Origin: an uncultured Gemmatimonadota bacterium
Lineage (GTDB): Bacteria; Gemmatimonadota; Gemmatimonadetes; Gemmatimonadales; Gemmatimonadaceae
Direction of reading: 5' to 3'
Assembly: GCA_903882745.1 (NCBI GenBank)
Contig: CAIRYG010000010.1
Span: 310,001-374,000, forward strand
Length of the DNA stretch: 64,000 bases
Shown: positions 56,601 to 64,000 of the stretch, piece by piece
How positions within the stretch are numbered: the first letter of the stretch is position 1
How the letters are laid out: every line of letters starts with the position of its first letter
Position numbers and translations under genes: made by a program
The notes under the pieces: model-generated
What the model was told of the DNA's origin: nothing
The model's input: only the letters and a program-made list of their open reading frames with translations
Databases searched by the model: none

Positions 56601-57233
56601 TCAGGGAGTCTTCGGACGCGCGAGCGACCAGAGGTCGTCGCGTTCCACTGTGAGATAAAGGTCACCGCCGAGTCGTGCGAGTTGCTGCAGCTTGGCGTTG
56701 TCGGGCAGGCCGTCGGTGCACACGGCGGGATCGGCATGAATGAGGAGTACTTCACCAACGATGTAGTTCGAGGCCTGGGGTCCAGTCCCGTGGGTGACGA
56801 TCTGTTGCAATCGGCACTCCATCCGCACGGGGGACTCAGCGACACCCGGTGGCGCGACGAGCACACTGGCGGCGCGGGTGAACCCCGCGGCGTCGAACTC
56901 GTCGACGTCCGGCGGATACTCGAAGGAACTCTGATTCATTCGTGCGAGCATTGGTGCCGATACGGTGCTCACCACGAACTCCCCGGTGGCTTCGATGTTC
57001 AACACCGTGTCCTTGCGACGCCCCTGTCGGTCATTCACGGTGCAGAACGCCACCGACGGTGGATTGCTCCCGCCAGCCGTGAAGAAGGAGAACGGGGACA
57101 AATTGCCGACCCCCGCGGCCGACTGCGACGACACAAACGCAATCGGGCGCGGCGCCACGATACGCGAGAGCAGCCGCCCACGCTCAGGAAGCGAAAGCGT
57201 CCCGAGGTCGAAGGTCAGCGGCGCCTCAGACAT
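56601..57233 (-). CDS. Flavin reductase-like FMN-binding split-barrel protein
   Basis: A protein of 210 residues with the split-barrel FMN fold: VAPRPIAFVSS and NLSPFSFFTAGGSNPPSVAF near 26-65 contact FMN, and KDTVLNIEATGEFVVS follows. The C-terminal region (GEVLLIHADPAVC) completes the barrel. It may be a flavin reductase or a dehydrogenase. It lies two bases after the aminotransferase in the reverse sense, and 12 bases after the hmgA stop, so is cotranscribed with tyrosine-degradation genes. Confidence 0.85.
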   Translation of the reverse strand: MSEAPLTFDLGTLSLPERGRLLSRIVAPRPIAFVSSQSAAGVGNLSPFSFFTAGGSNPPSVAFCTVNDRQGRRKDTVLNIEATGEFVVSTVSAPMLARMNQSSFEYPPDVDEFDAAGFTRAASVLVAPPGVAESPVRMECRLQQIVTHGTGPQASNYIVGEVLLIHADPAVCTDGLPDNAKLQQLARLGGDLYLTVERDDLWSLARPKTP

Positions 57234-57245
57234 GCGCGCCGCGGG

Positions 57246-58430
57246 TTACGAGGTTGGCGGCGAGAAGCCACCACCCTGCGCATCAATCCAACTGGTCATG
57301 TACTTGGGATCTTCGATGGGCAGGATCGCCTTGGCCACCTTGAGGGGGCGGAAAGAATCCATCATGACCGCCAGCTCATCGGTCGCCTTTGCACCAATCG
57401 AAGCCTCGGCGCGCCCCGGGTGCGGGCCGTGCGGCAGTCCGTCCGGATGCAGCGTGATCGACCCGTACTCGATCCCCTTCCGGCTCATGAACTCGCTGGA
57501 GGCATAGAAGAGCACCTCGTCGGAGTCGACGTTGCTGTGATTGTACGGTGCCGGAATCGACTGCGGATCAAAATCATACGGGCGCGGGCAGAACGAACAG
57601 ATCACAAAACCGTCGCCCTGGAACGTCTGATGCACTGGCGGCGGCTGATGCACGCGGCCGACGATGGGCTCGAAGTCGTGGATGTTGAACGCCCACGGGT
57701 AGAACATGCCATCCCAGCCGATCACATCGCAGGGGTGGTGATCCAGAATGTGCTCGGTGAGTCCGTTGTACTGCTTGGTAATGATCGCGAAGTCTCCGCG
57801 CTCATCATTAGTCACGAGTTCACGCGGAATACGAAAGTCCCGCTCGCTGTACGGAGCGCCCTCAACAATCTGCCCGTAATCGTTGCGATACCGACTCGGC
57901 GTGCGCACGTAGCCACGGCTCTCCATCACGAGCAGCTTGGCTGGCTTCGTGAAGTGATACCGGTGCATGATGTTGCGATGGATGACGAGATAGTCGCCCG
58001 GAATGATGGGCAGGTTCCCGAACTGCGTCTCGAGATGCCCCTCCCCTTCCGCGACGTACACCACTTCGTCGGCCTGCGAGTTGCGGTAGAAGTGCTCGTC
58101 CTGCGTATCGGGCTGCGCCCACAGCATCGCGATGTCCTCGTTGAACAGCAACGGCACACGGTCGAGTGTTGGGCTGCCACCGCGGGGAAGCCCCGCCGTA
58201 CGAAAGTGCCGATGGCGCAACGTCAGGTCGGGGTCCGCTTCGTACTTAATATCACAAATCCGGCGCGCCGACTTGACCGTCGTGGGCGGATGCGTGTGAT
58301 AGAGCAGCGACGCCACGCCGGTAAAGCCTTCGTTCCCCATCAGCTGCTCGGCGTACAACCCGCCATCGGGCTTGCGGAAGATCGTGTGCCGTTTGCGCGG
58401 GATCTGACCGAGGACGTGATACTGGGGCAT
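57246..58430 (-). CDS. hmgA: Homogentisate 1,2-dioxygenase
   Basis: An iron dioxygenase of 394 residues that opens the homogentisate ring to maleylacetoacetate. The conserved segments are present: EQLMGNEGFTGVASLLYHTHPPT, DEVVYVAEGEGHLETQFGN and PGDYLVIHRNIMHRYHF in the first cupin, and the C-terminal YNHSNVDSDEVLFYASSEF and LHPDGLPHGPHPG, which carries the metal-binding His set. Somewhat shorter than the 430-440 of many proteobacterial members. The ATG overlaps the hppD stop by one base (TAATG). Confidence 0.93.
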   Translation of the reverse strand: MPQYHVLGQIPRKRHTIFRKPDGGLYAEQLMGNEGFTGVASLLYHTHPPTTVKSARRICDIKYEADPDLTLRHRHFRTAGLPRGGSPTLDRVPLLFNEDIAMLWAQPDTQDEHFYRNSQADEVVYVAEGEGHLETQFGNLPIIPGDYLVIHRNIMHRYHFTKPAKLLVMESRGYVRTPSRYRNDYGQIVEGAPYSERDFRIPRELVTNDERGDFAIITKQYNGLTEHILDHHPCDVIGWDGMFYPWAFNIHDFEPIVGRVHQPPPVHQTFQGDGFVICSFCPRPYDFDPQSIPAPYNHSNVDSDEVLFYASSEFMSRKGIEYGSITLHPDGLPHGPHPGRAEASIGAKATDELAVMMDSFRPLKVAKAILPIEDPKYMTSWIDAQGGGFSPPTS

Positions 58431-59554
58431 TAGAGATTCCCTCGGATCGCCTGCTCGCGCTCCAACGATTCGAACAGTGCCTTGAAGTTGCCGGCTCCAA
58501 AACTCTTGGCACCCTTTCGCTGAATGATCTCGTAGAACAACGTCGGGCGATCCTGTGCGGGCTTGCTGAAAATCTGGAGCAAGTATCCTTCGTCGTCGCT
58601 GTCGATCAAGATGCCGAGCTCGGCGAGCGGCGCGAGATCTTCGTCAATCGTTCCGACACGGGCAAGCACGGTCTCGTAGTACGTGCCGGGGATGCTGAGG
58701 AACTCCATGCCGCGGCTCTTCAGATCGCGCACGGTCTTCACGATGTCGTCGGTGGCGATCGCGATATGCTGCACGCCGGGGCCACGATAGAAATCCAGAT
58801 ATTCCTCGATCTGCGACTTCTTCTTTCCTGCGGCCGGTTCGTTGATCGGGAACTTGATGCGGCCGTTGCCATTCGACATCACCTTCGACATCAGCGCCGA
58901 GTACTCGGTGGAGATCTGCTTGTCGTCGAAGGAGAGGAGATTGTAGAAACCGAGGACGCGCGAGTAGAACTCCACCCAATGGTTCATCTTGCCGAGCTCG
59001 ACGTTGCCGACGCAGTGGTCGACATACTTGAGGCCCGCCGACTTCGCGACGAACGACGGCGAGGACTTAACGAAGCCCGGGAGGAAGGTGCCCGTGTAGT
59101 TCTTGCGCTCGACGATCGAGTGAATCGTGTCACCGTAGGTGGCGATCGCAGCGATCACCACCTCGCCATTCTCGTCGCGGTCGACGCGCGGCGGGTGGAT
59201 GCTGCGGGCGCCACGCTCGATAGCCTTGGCGTAAGCGTCGCGGCAGTCATCGACCCAGAACGCAAGATCGCGCACACCGTCGCCGTGGAGAGCGATATGG
59301 GCGGCGATTTCTCCCTCGGGGCCCATCGGCGTGGTGAGCACAAAGCGGAGCTTGTCTTGCTGCAGCAGATAGCTAGCCCGATCCCGCACGCCCGTTTCGG
59401 GACCACGGTACGCAAGGAGCTCGAAGCCCATCACGTGACGGTAGTACAGCTGAGATTGCTTGGCGTTCGCGACCCAAAACTCGATGTAATCCGTCCCGTT
59501 GATCGGGAAGGTGTCGTGAGCGGTCTCGGCTTGCGGGGAAGCGATCGTAGCCAT
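58430..59554 (-). CDS. hppD: 4-hydroxyphenylpyruvate dioxygenase
   Basis: An iron enzyme of 374 residues that converts 4-hydroxyphenylpyruvate to homogentisate. The iron ligands are His180 (YVDHCVGNV), His263 (GVQHIAIATDD) and Glu342 (FYEIIQRKGAKSFGAGNFKALF). Both glyoxalase-type halves are complete. ATG 59554 is used; the frame continues to 59743 without coding character. It is coupled to hmgA and so produces that enzyme's substrate directly. Confidence 0.95.
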   Translation of the reverse strand: MATIASPQAETAHDTFPINGTDYIEFWVANAKQSQLYYRHVMGFELLAYRGPETGVRDRASYLLQQDKLRFVLTTPMGPEGEIAAHIALHGDGVRDLAFWVDDCRDAYAKAIERGARSIHPPRVDRDENGEVVIAAIATYGDTIHSIVERKNYTGTFLPGFVKSSPSFVAKSAGLKYVDHCVGNVELGKMNHWVEFYSRVLGFYNLLSFDDKQISTEYSALMSKVMSNGNGRIKFPINEPAAGKKKSQIEEYLDFYRGPGVQHIAIATDDIVKTVRDLKSRGMEFLSIPGTYYETVLARVGTIDEDLAPLAELGILIDSDDEGYLLQIFSKPAQDRPTLFYEIIQRKGAKSFGAGNFKALFESLEREQAIRGNL

Positions 59555-59660
59555 CGGTGTGTCCTCGAGGTCGTGTAGTCGCGCGACGAGGGCTCGTGCT
59601 ATCTCCAGCGCACGCCCTCTCGAACGGTCCCCTGAAATATAGCCGCCCGGAGGGGGACGG

Positions 59661-60686
59661 CTATCGGACCTCGGGGGTGGGCGGTCGGCGCGCCGCCCGC
59701 TCTGCCTGCTCGGCCAGCTCGGCCAGCCGACTGGCGTCCACATTGCCCCCGGTCACGACGCAGGCCACACGGGTGCCCGCTGGGAGGCGCACCACCCCAC
59801 TCATCAGCGCGGCGAGACACGCCGCTGCCGCCGGCTCGGCAGCGATCCCGCAGGCGTCGCGCAGGGTGAAGAGCGCCTCAACAATCGCGTCGTCCGTGAC
59901 GGTGACCATTTCTGCGTGGAGGTCGCGGACATGCTGATAGTTGAGCGCCCCCGCCCAGGGGGCGGCGAGGCCATCCGCAATGGAGTGTACGCGATCGAGA
60001 CGGACCGGCGCCCCTTCGCGCACGCTGCGCGTCATCCCCATGGCACCCTCTGGCTCGACACCGATAATGCGCACAGCGGCCCCACGGGCATTCGCCGCCG
60101 CGAGGAGGCCGCTCACGATGCCTCCCCCACCAACACCAACGAGAATCACTTCGACATCGGGGACGTCTTCGAGCAGTTCCACACCGCATGTGGCTGCGCC
60201 GGCGATGATAAAACGGTCGTCAAAGGGCGGGATGAAGACCAGGTTCCGCTCGGCTTGCATGCGCTGCATCGTCGGCAAGAGGGTCGGGCCTGGCGTGAGC
60301 ACGACCTCGGCTCCGAACGCGCGGGTGGCATCAACCTTCATCTGAACCGCCCCGTCGGGCATTACGACCGTCGCGGCAACTCCTGCCCCGCGCGCCGCCC
60401 AGGCCACCGCCTGCGCATGATTCCCCGCGGAAACAGTGATGACCCCTCGCGCCCGCTCGGTGTCGCTCAACTGCGCAATGCGATTGAACGCGCCGCGTGC
60501 CTTGAACGACCCCGTATGTTGCTGCAACTCGAGCTTGAGATGGAGGTCGACGCCAAGTCGCTCGCTCAGCAGCGCCGAGTGAATCGTGGGCGTGCGCCGG
60601 ATTGCTGCACCGAGCGTCCGCTGCGCGGCGGCAATTTCGTGGGCCGTGACGACCCCCGCCGGATCACTCACGAATGGTGCGCTCAT
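59661..60686 (-). CDS. Threonine/serine dehydratase (PLP fold II, no regulatory domain)
   Basis: An enzyme of 341 residues that deaminates threonine to 2-oxobutyrate, or serine to pyruvate. The PLP lysine is Lys62 in QHTGSFKARGAF, SAGNHAQAVAWAARG binds the cofactor phosphate, and VGVGGGGIVSGL follows. It stops at about residue 325 of homologues that continue into an ACT-like regulatory domain, so it is the short catabolic or TdcB/serine-racemase-like type. ATG 60686 follows the AacS stop by ten bases. The dehydratase stop lies 106 bases before hppD. Confidence 0.9.
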   Translation of the reverse strand: MSAPFVSDPAGVVTAHEIAAAQRTLGAAIRRTPTIHSALLSERLGVDLHLKLELQQHTGSFKARGAFNRIAQLSDTERARGVITVSAGNHAQAVAWAARGAGVAATVVMPDGAVQMKVDATRAFGAEVVLTPGPTLLPTMQRMQAERNLVFIPPFDDRFIIAGAATCGVELLEDVPDVEVILVGVGGGGIVSGLLAAANARGAAVRIIGVEPEGAMGMTRSVREGAPVRLDRVHSIADGLAAPWAGALNYQHVRDLHAEMVTVTDDAIVEALFTLRDACGIAAEPAAAACLAALMSGVVRLPAGTRVACVVTGGNVDASRLAELAEQAERAARRPPTPEVR

Positions 60687-60696
60687 TGGCTGCTCG

Positions 60697-62793
60697 TCAC
60701 GACAGTGCGAGTGATGGATGCGCCCGATACAACGCGAGCGATTCCGGGTTGGCGAGGGCGTCGGTGTTGTCGACCGAACGCCCGTGAATCGTCTCACGCA
60801 CCGCGATCTCGGAAATCTTGCCGCTGATCGTGCGCGGAATATCGGCGACCTGCACAATCACCCGTGGCACATGATGCGGGCTTGCCTGTTCGCGGATTCG
60901 GCGTTTGAGGCGATCGCGGAGCGTGTCGTCTAAGGAAACGCCAGCACGAAGCCGCACGAACAGCACGATCCGTACGTCAGGGCTTCCATCCACCGTAATC
61001 TCTTGCCCCACAACGACCGCCTCGAGCACCTCGTCGACCTGCTCGACCTGCCGATAGATCTCCGCCGTCCCGATCCGAACACCGCCCGGATTCAGCGTCG
61101 CATCGCTCCGACCAAGAATCACCAGGCCGTCGTGCGCGGTGCGGAGCGCCCAGTCGCCGTGGCGCCAGACGCCCGGAAAGAAATCGAAGTACGCCTTTCG
61201 ATACTTCGAGCCATCCGCGTCATTCCAAAACGCAACGGGCATCGACGGAAACGGACGTGTGCAGACAAGGTCGCCAGGATTCAACGCGAGCGGTTCGCCG
61301 GCGGCGTCCCAGACATCCACCGCCATGCCGAGTCCGAGGGACTGCAACTCCCCCTGCCAGACGGGCAGCATTGGGTTCCCGAGGGCGAAGCACGAGATGA
61401 TATCGGTGCCGCCAGAAATACTCGCGAGGTGTACATCGGACTGCACGTCGCGGTAGACGTACGCAAAACTCGCGGGGGCGAGTGGACTGCCCGTACTCAG
61501 AATGGTGCGCAACGCGCTCAGGTCGTGCGTGCGCTGCGGCGCGAACCCTTCCTTCTCGGAGAGCGCGAGGAACTTGGCACTCGTACCAAAGACGGTCACG
61601 CGTTCGTCGGCGGCGAGTGTCCAGAGCGCATCTGGTGCGCTCGGGGGCATCGGCGCGCCGTCATATAGCACGATGGCCGCGCCGCTCGCGAGCGCCGAAA
61701 CAAGCCAGTTCCACATCATCCACCCGCAGGTGGTGAAGTAAAAGATTCGATCGCCGTCGCGGAGGTCGGTGTGGAGTTGATGCTCCTTCAGGTGCTGCAG
61801 CAAGGTGCCGCCCGCTCCGTGCACCATGCACTTCGGAAGCCCCGTCGTGCCGGAGCTGTACATCACGAAGAGCGGGTGATCAAAGGGAAGTCGCGCAAAG
61901 TCGAGCGCGGCTGGCGCCGATCCATGGCCGAGCGCTTCCCATCGCGTCGCACTGCGCGGCGCACCTCGCGGCGTACTACTCGGCGCACCACGCAACGCGT
62001 CGAGCGCCGTATCGGCAACGCGCTCGCTCAGAAACGAGACCACCACCACGTGTTCGATCGCGTCGATGCGCTCGACAATTTCACGCGCGCGCGCCATACA
62101 GTCGATCGACTTGCCTGCATAGCGGTATCCGTCGGCCACCACCAGCACCCGCGGCGCGATCTGTCCGAATCGATCGAACACACCGCCAACGCCAAAATCA
62201 GGGGAACAGCTCGACCAGACCGCGCCAATGGACGCGGCCGCGAGCATGGCAACCACCGCTTCGGGAATATTGGGCAGGAAGCCCGCCACGCGATCACCAG
62301 AGACGACACCCATCGCGCGAAAGGCGGCGGCGACGCGCGCGACGTCGGCGCGCAGGGCATCGCGACTTATCTCACGCCGCACCCCACGTTCATCGCGTGC
62401 GATGATTGCCGCTTCCGTCCCGCGACGCTGCAACATGTTCTCGGCAAAGTTCAGCTGCGCGCCAGCGAACCACACGGGGCCACGCGTCGCGTCTGGCGGC
62501 GCCATCCGGTCGGCACCCTGCACGACCTGCGACCAGTGTGAGCCATTCGCCTGGCGCTCTGCCACCACACCACCGAACTGCCACATGGCCGCCCAGAACG
62601 CACCGGGCGACGCGATGCTCCACGCGTGCCATTCGCGGTACGGCGCATCGGCCGCTGGGGCACCCGGGGTCGTGGCGGCCACCTGCGCAAAGAACCGCGC
62701 CATGCGCGATTGCGCAGCGCGGGCCGCAGTGGGGGTCCAGAGTGGAGCGAGCGGTTGGTCGTTCACGGGCACGGTGGCGTTCGGATGGCGCAC
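60697..62793 (-). CDS. aacS: Acetoacetyl-CoA synthetase (acetoacetate-CoA ligase)
   Basis: An ATP-dependent ligase of 698 residues from the acyl-adenylate family. Motifs: YSSGTTGLPKCMVHGAGG (P-loop, near 308-325), the AACS-specific WWMMWNW-type segment TTCGWMMWNWLVSAL, and the A8 region GRSDATLNPGGVRIGTAEIYR, with the A10 lysine in RTISGKISE. It converts acetoacetate, released from tyrosine breakdown, to acetoacetyl-CoA. A GAPSSTPRGAPRSATR insertion near residue 280 is unusual. The N terminus is open: GTG 62793, 62772 and 62766 are all candidates, none with a clear Shine-Dalgarno. Confidence 0.9.
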   Translation of the reverse strand: MRHPNATVPVNDQPLAPLWTPTAARAAQSRMARFFAQVAATTPGAPAADAPYREWHAWSIASPGAFWAAMWQFGGVVAERQANGSHWSQVVQGADRMAPPDATRGPVWFAGAQLNFAENMLQRRGTEAAIIARDERGVRREISRDALRADVARVAAAFRAMGVVSGDRVAGFLPNIPEAVVAMLAAASIGAVWSSCSPDFGVGGVFDRFGQIAPRVLVVADGYRYAGKSIDCMARAREIVERIDAIEHVVVVSFLSERVADTALDALRGAPSSTPRGAPRSATRWEALGHGSAPAALDFARLPFDHPLFVMYSSGTTGLPKCMVHGAGGTLLQHLKEHQLHTDLRDGDRIFYFTTCGWMMWNWLVSALASGAAIVLYDGAPMPPSAPDALWTLAADERVTVFGTSAKFLALSEKEGFAPQRTHDLSALRTILSTGSPLAPASFAYVYRDVQSDVHLASISGGTDIISCFALGNPMLPVWQGELQSLGLGMAVDVWDAAGEPLALNPGDLVCTRPFPSMPVAFWNDADGSKYRKAYFDFFPGVWRHGDWALRTAHDGLVILGRSDATLNPGGVRIGTAEIYRQVEQVDEVLEAVVVGQEITVDGSPDVRIVLFVRLRAGVSLDDTLRDRLKRRIREQASPHHVPRVIVQVADIPRTISGKISEIAVRETIHGRSVDNTDALANPESLALYRAHPSLALS

Positions 62794-62844
62794 AGGGGAC
62801 GGGAGGAAGATGCCCGCTCGGCACGGGATGCGCTATCGTTCAAG

Positions 62845-64000
62845 GTGCCCCGAATCCTGCTCGCTGATGCCGACGCGTTCTTTGTCGCGGTCGCCCGAAA
62901 GGTCGACCCCGAGGGGGCCGGGCGCGCGCCGCTCTTGATTGTGGGGGGACGTCCCGGGAGCCGTGGCGTGGTGTGCAGCGCATCGTACGAAACGCGCGCC
63001 TTCGGCGTCCGCTCGGCAATGCCGATCGCCCAAGCACTCCGACTCTGCCCCGACGCGATGTGCGTTCCCGTCCCGCGGAACGCCTGCTCCGACAACAGCC
63101 GCGCGATTCGGCGGGTTCTCGAGACCTTCACACCGGCGGTCGAGGGAGCGAGCATCGACGAATGGTATTTGGACCTCTCGGGCACCGAAGCGTTGTACCA
63201 CGGGGAGTCGCTGCGCGAGACGGCCCTTCGTATGCGCCAGGCGGTCATCGACCAGGTCGGCCTCTCGCTCTCGCTCGGTGGCGGGCCGTCCAAGCTCGTC
63301 GCAAAGCTCGCAGCGGAGCGGGCCAAACCCTCCAAACAGCCGGACGGCGGCGGGGTGTTTATCGTCCCCGACGACGGGGTGCTCGCGTTCATGCGCACGG
63401 TGGAGCTTGCCGACATCCCAGGCATCGGGCCCAAGCTCCAGGAAAAACTCGGCGCACTCGGCCTCCGCCACGCGTCCGACGTGCTCCCACACGATCGACT
63501 CACCCTCACCCGATGGGTCGGTCCGAAGACCGCCGACTGGCTCTATGACCGCGTGCGAGGGGTGAGCCATTCGTCCGTCGAACCGCGTACGCCCGCCAAG
63601 CAGATCAGCCGCGAAGAAACATTCCCGCGAGACATCTCGACCAACGCTGAGGTCGCGAGTGAACTTCGCATGCTCGCCGAGAAAGTCGGCAGCGACCTCC
63701 GCGGCGAAGGGCTTGGCGCGCGCACCATTACGGTAAAACTGCGCGACACGAGTTTCACCACGCGCACGGCGAGCCGAACGCTCGACCAACCCATTGAGAG
63801 CGATCGCGCATTGATCGACGTGGCGCAGGCACTGCTCACCAAGCTTCGCGGGGTGCGTCCCGCTCCGGCTCGGCTCGTGGGTGTGGCCGTGAGCAACTTC
63901 GGCTCGGCGCGGGACGCAGAGCAGTTGTCGATCTTCCAGACCACGCACGCCACACCTGAAGCGCCGGAGCGCGAGCGTGATCGTGATCTCTCGCGCGCCG
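62845..64000 (+). CDS. Y-family DNA polymerase (DinB/Pol IV-like), cut by the window edge
   Basis: A partial translesion polymerase: about 385 codons are in the window. The start is GTG at 62845; no ATG lies in frame. The N terminus MPRILLADADAFFVAV carries Asp8 and the adjacent FF, and SIDEWYLDL near residues 103-111 has the catalytic Asp105-Glu106 pair. IPGIGPKLQEKLGALGL is the helix-hairpin-helix of the thumb, and the little-finger domain follows (ISREETFPRDIS, ITVKLRDTSFTTRT). Most Pol IV proteins have SIDEAYLD; the Trp is a change. The gene is divergent from aacS, 51 bases apart. Confidence 0.93.
   Translation, partial: MPRILLADADAFFVAVARKVDPEGAGRAPLLIVGGRPGSRGVVCSASYETRAFGVRSAMPIAQALRLCPDAMCVPVPRNACSDNSRAIRRVLETFTPAVEGASIDEWYLDLSGTEALYHGESLRETALRMRQAVIDQVGLSLSLGGGPSKLVAKLAAERAKPSKQPDGGGVFIVPDDGVLAFMRTVELADIPGIGPKLQEKLGALGLRHASDVLPHDRLTLTRWVGPKTADWLYDRVRGVSHSSVEPRTPAKQISREETFPRDISTNAEVASELRMLAEKVGSDLRGEGLGARTITVKLRDTSFTTRTASRTLDQPIESDRALIDVAQALLTKLRGVRPAPARLVGVAVSNFGSARDAEQLSIFQTTHATPEAPERERDRDLSRA

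Noticed and set aside
56466-58433. A 655-codon open frame on the plus strand across hmgA and the flavoprotein gene
   Set aside because: It covers two recognised genes on the other strand and has no motif of its own.
62833-63948. A 371-codon open frame on the minus strand at the right edge
   Set aside because: The plus strand carries a clear DNA polymerase IV reading frame with catalytic residues; the minus frame is its shadow.

Overview
The window is 64 kb of gene-dense, GC-rich bacterial chromosome. No stretch over 300 bases lacks a gene; the longest gap, about 270 bases, lies upstream of the NtrC-like gene at 22252. There is no rRNA, CRISPR array, integrase, transposase or phage gene, so this looks like core chromosome. 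A six-gene alternative complex III, ExbB/ExbD/TonB genes, a System I cytochrome c maturation operon, a K+-independent H+-pyrophosphatase, a NagZ-amidase fusion next to a DUF1343/NamZ protein and glycine-rich S9 peptidases together suggest an aerobic Gram-negative of the Gemmatimonadota or a close neighbour. That assignment is inference from gene content, not from a marker-gene search.

Layout. 1-9 kb: a peptidoglycan (MurNAc/GlcNAc) salvage set: NamZ-type muramidase, a NagZ/amidase fusion, a sodium-solute symporter and a BadF-type sugar kinase, with an A-type Fe-S carrier gene inside it. 9-16.5 kb: dienelactone hydrolase, three amino-acid or dicarboxylate carriers and the H+-PPase. 16.5-20 kb: a Ton energy operon (TonB, ExbB, two ExbD, a second TonB-like protein). 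20-23.6 kb: a degenerate NtrC-like regulator overlapping an OmpR-type response regulator, followed by its histidine kinase. 23.9-30.4 kb: a BCP peroxiredoxin and ccmABCDEFGH, most genes overlapping by about 4 bases. 30.4 kb: tRNA-Ala(TGC). 30.7-38.4 kb: actABCDEF, with a perfect CRP/FNR-like palindrome upstream. 38.6-44 kb: SPOUT methyltransferase, DedA, Mn-type superoxide dismutase, cation/proton antiporter and arginine decarboxylase. 44-51.6 kb: ABC-2 exporter with a stand-alone plug-like protein, a large S9 peptidase, DUF502 and an amidohydrolase. 51.7-55.3 kb: amino-acid permease, then thrB-thrC. 55.4-62.8 kb: a co-oriented catabolic run (acetoacetyl-CoA synthetase, threonine dehydratase, HppD, HmgA, flavoprotein, aminotransferase). 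62.8 kb to the end: a Y-family DNA polymerase cut by the window edge.

How the parts fit. Complex III carries six c-type haems (five in ActA, one in ActE) and lies in the same orientation as, and directly upstream of, the machinery that attaches c-type haem. HppD and HmgA open tyrosine degradation towards fumarate and acetoacetate, and the acetoacetyl-CoA synthetase upstream can activate the latter. The salvage genes would cut peptidoglycan fragments outside the cytoplasm, import the free amino sugars with Na+ and phosphorylate them.

A feature of this DNA that annotation alone would miss is the number of short tandem arrays with 9-13-base units at or near gene 3' ends. Units inside reading frames are multiples of three, and units just after stop codons are mostly 10 or 13 bases. 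The most unusual protein is the NtrC-like regulator, which lacks the phosphoacceptor Asp, the receiver Lys and the sigma-54 contact loop.
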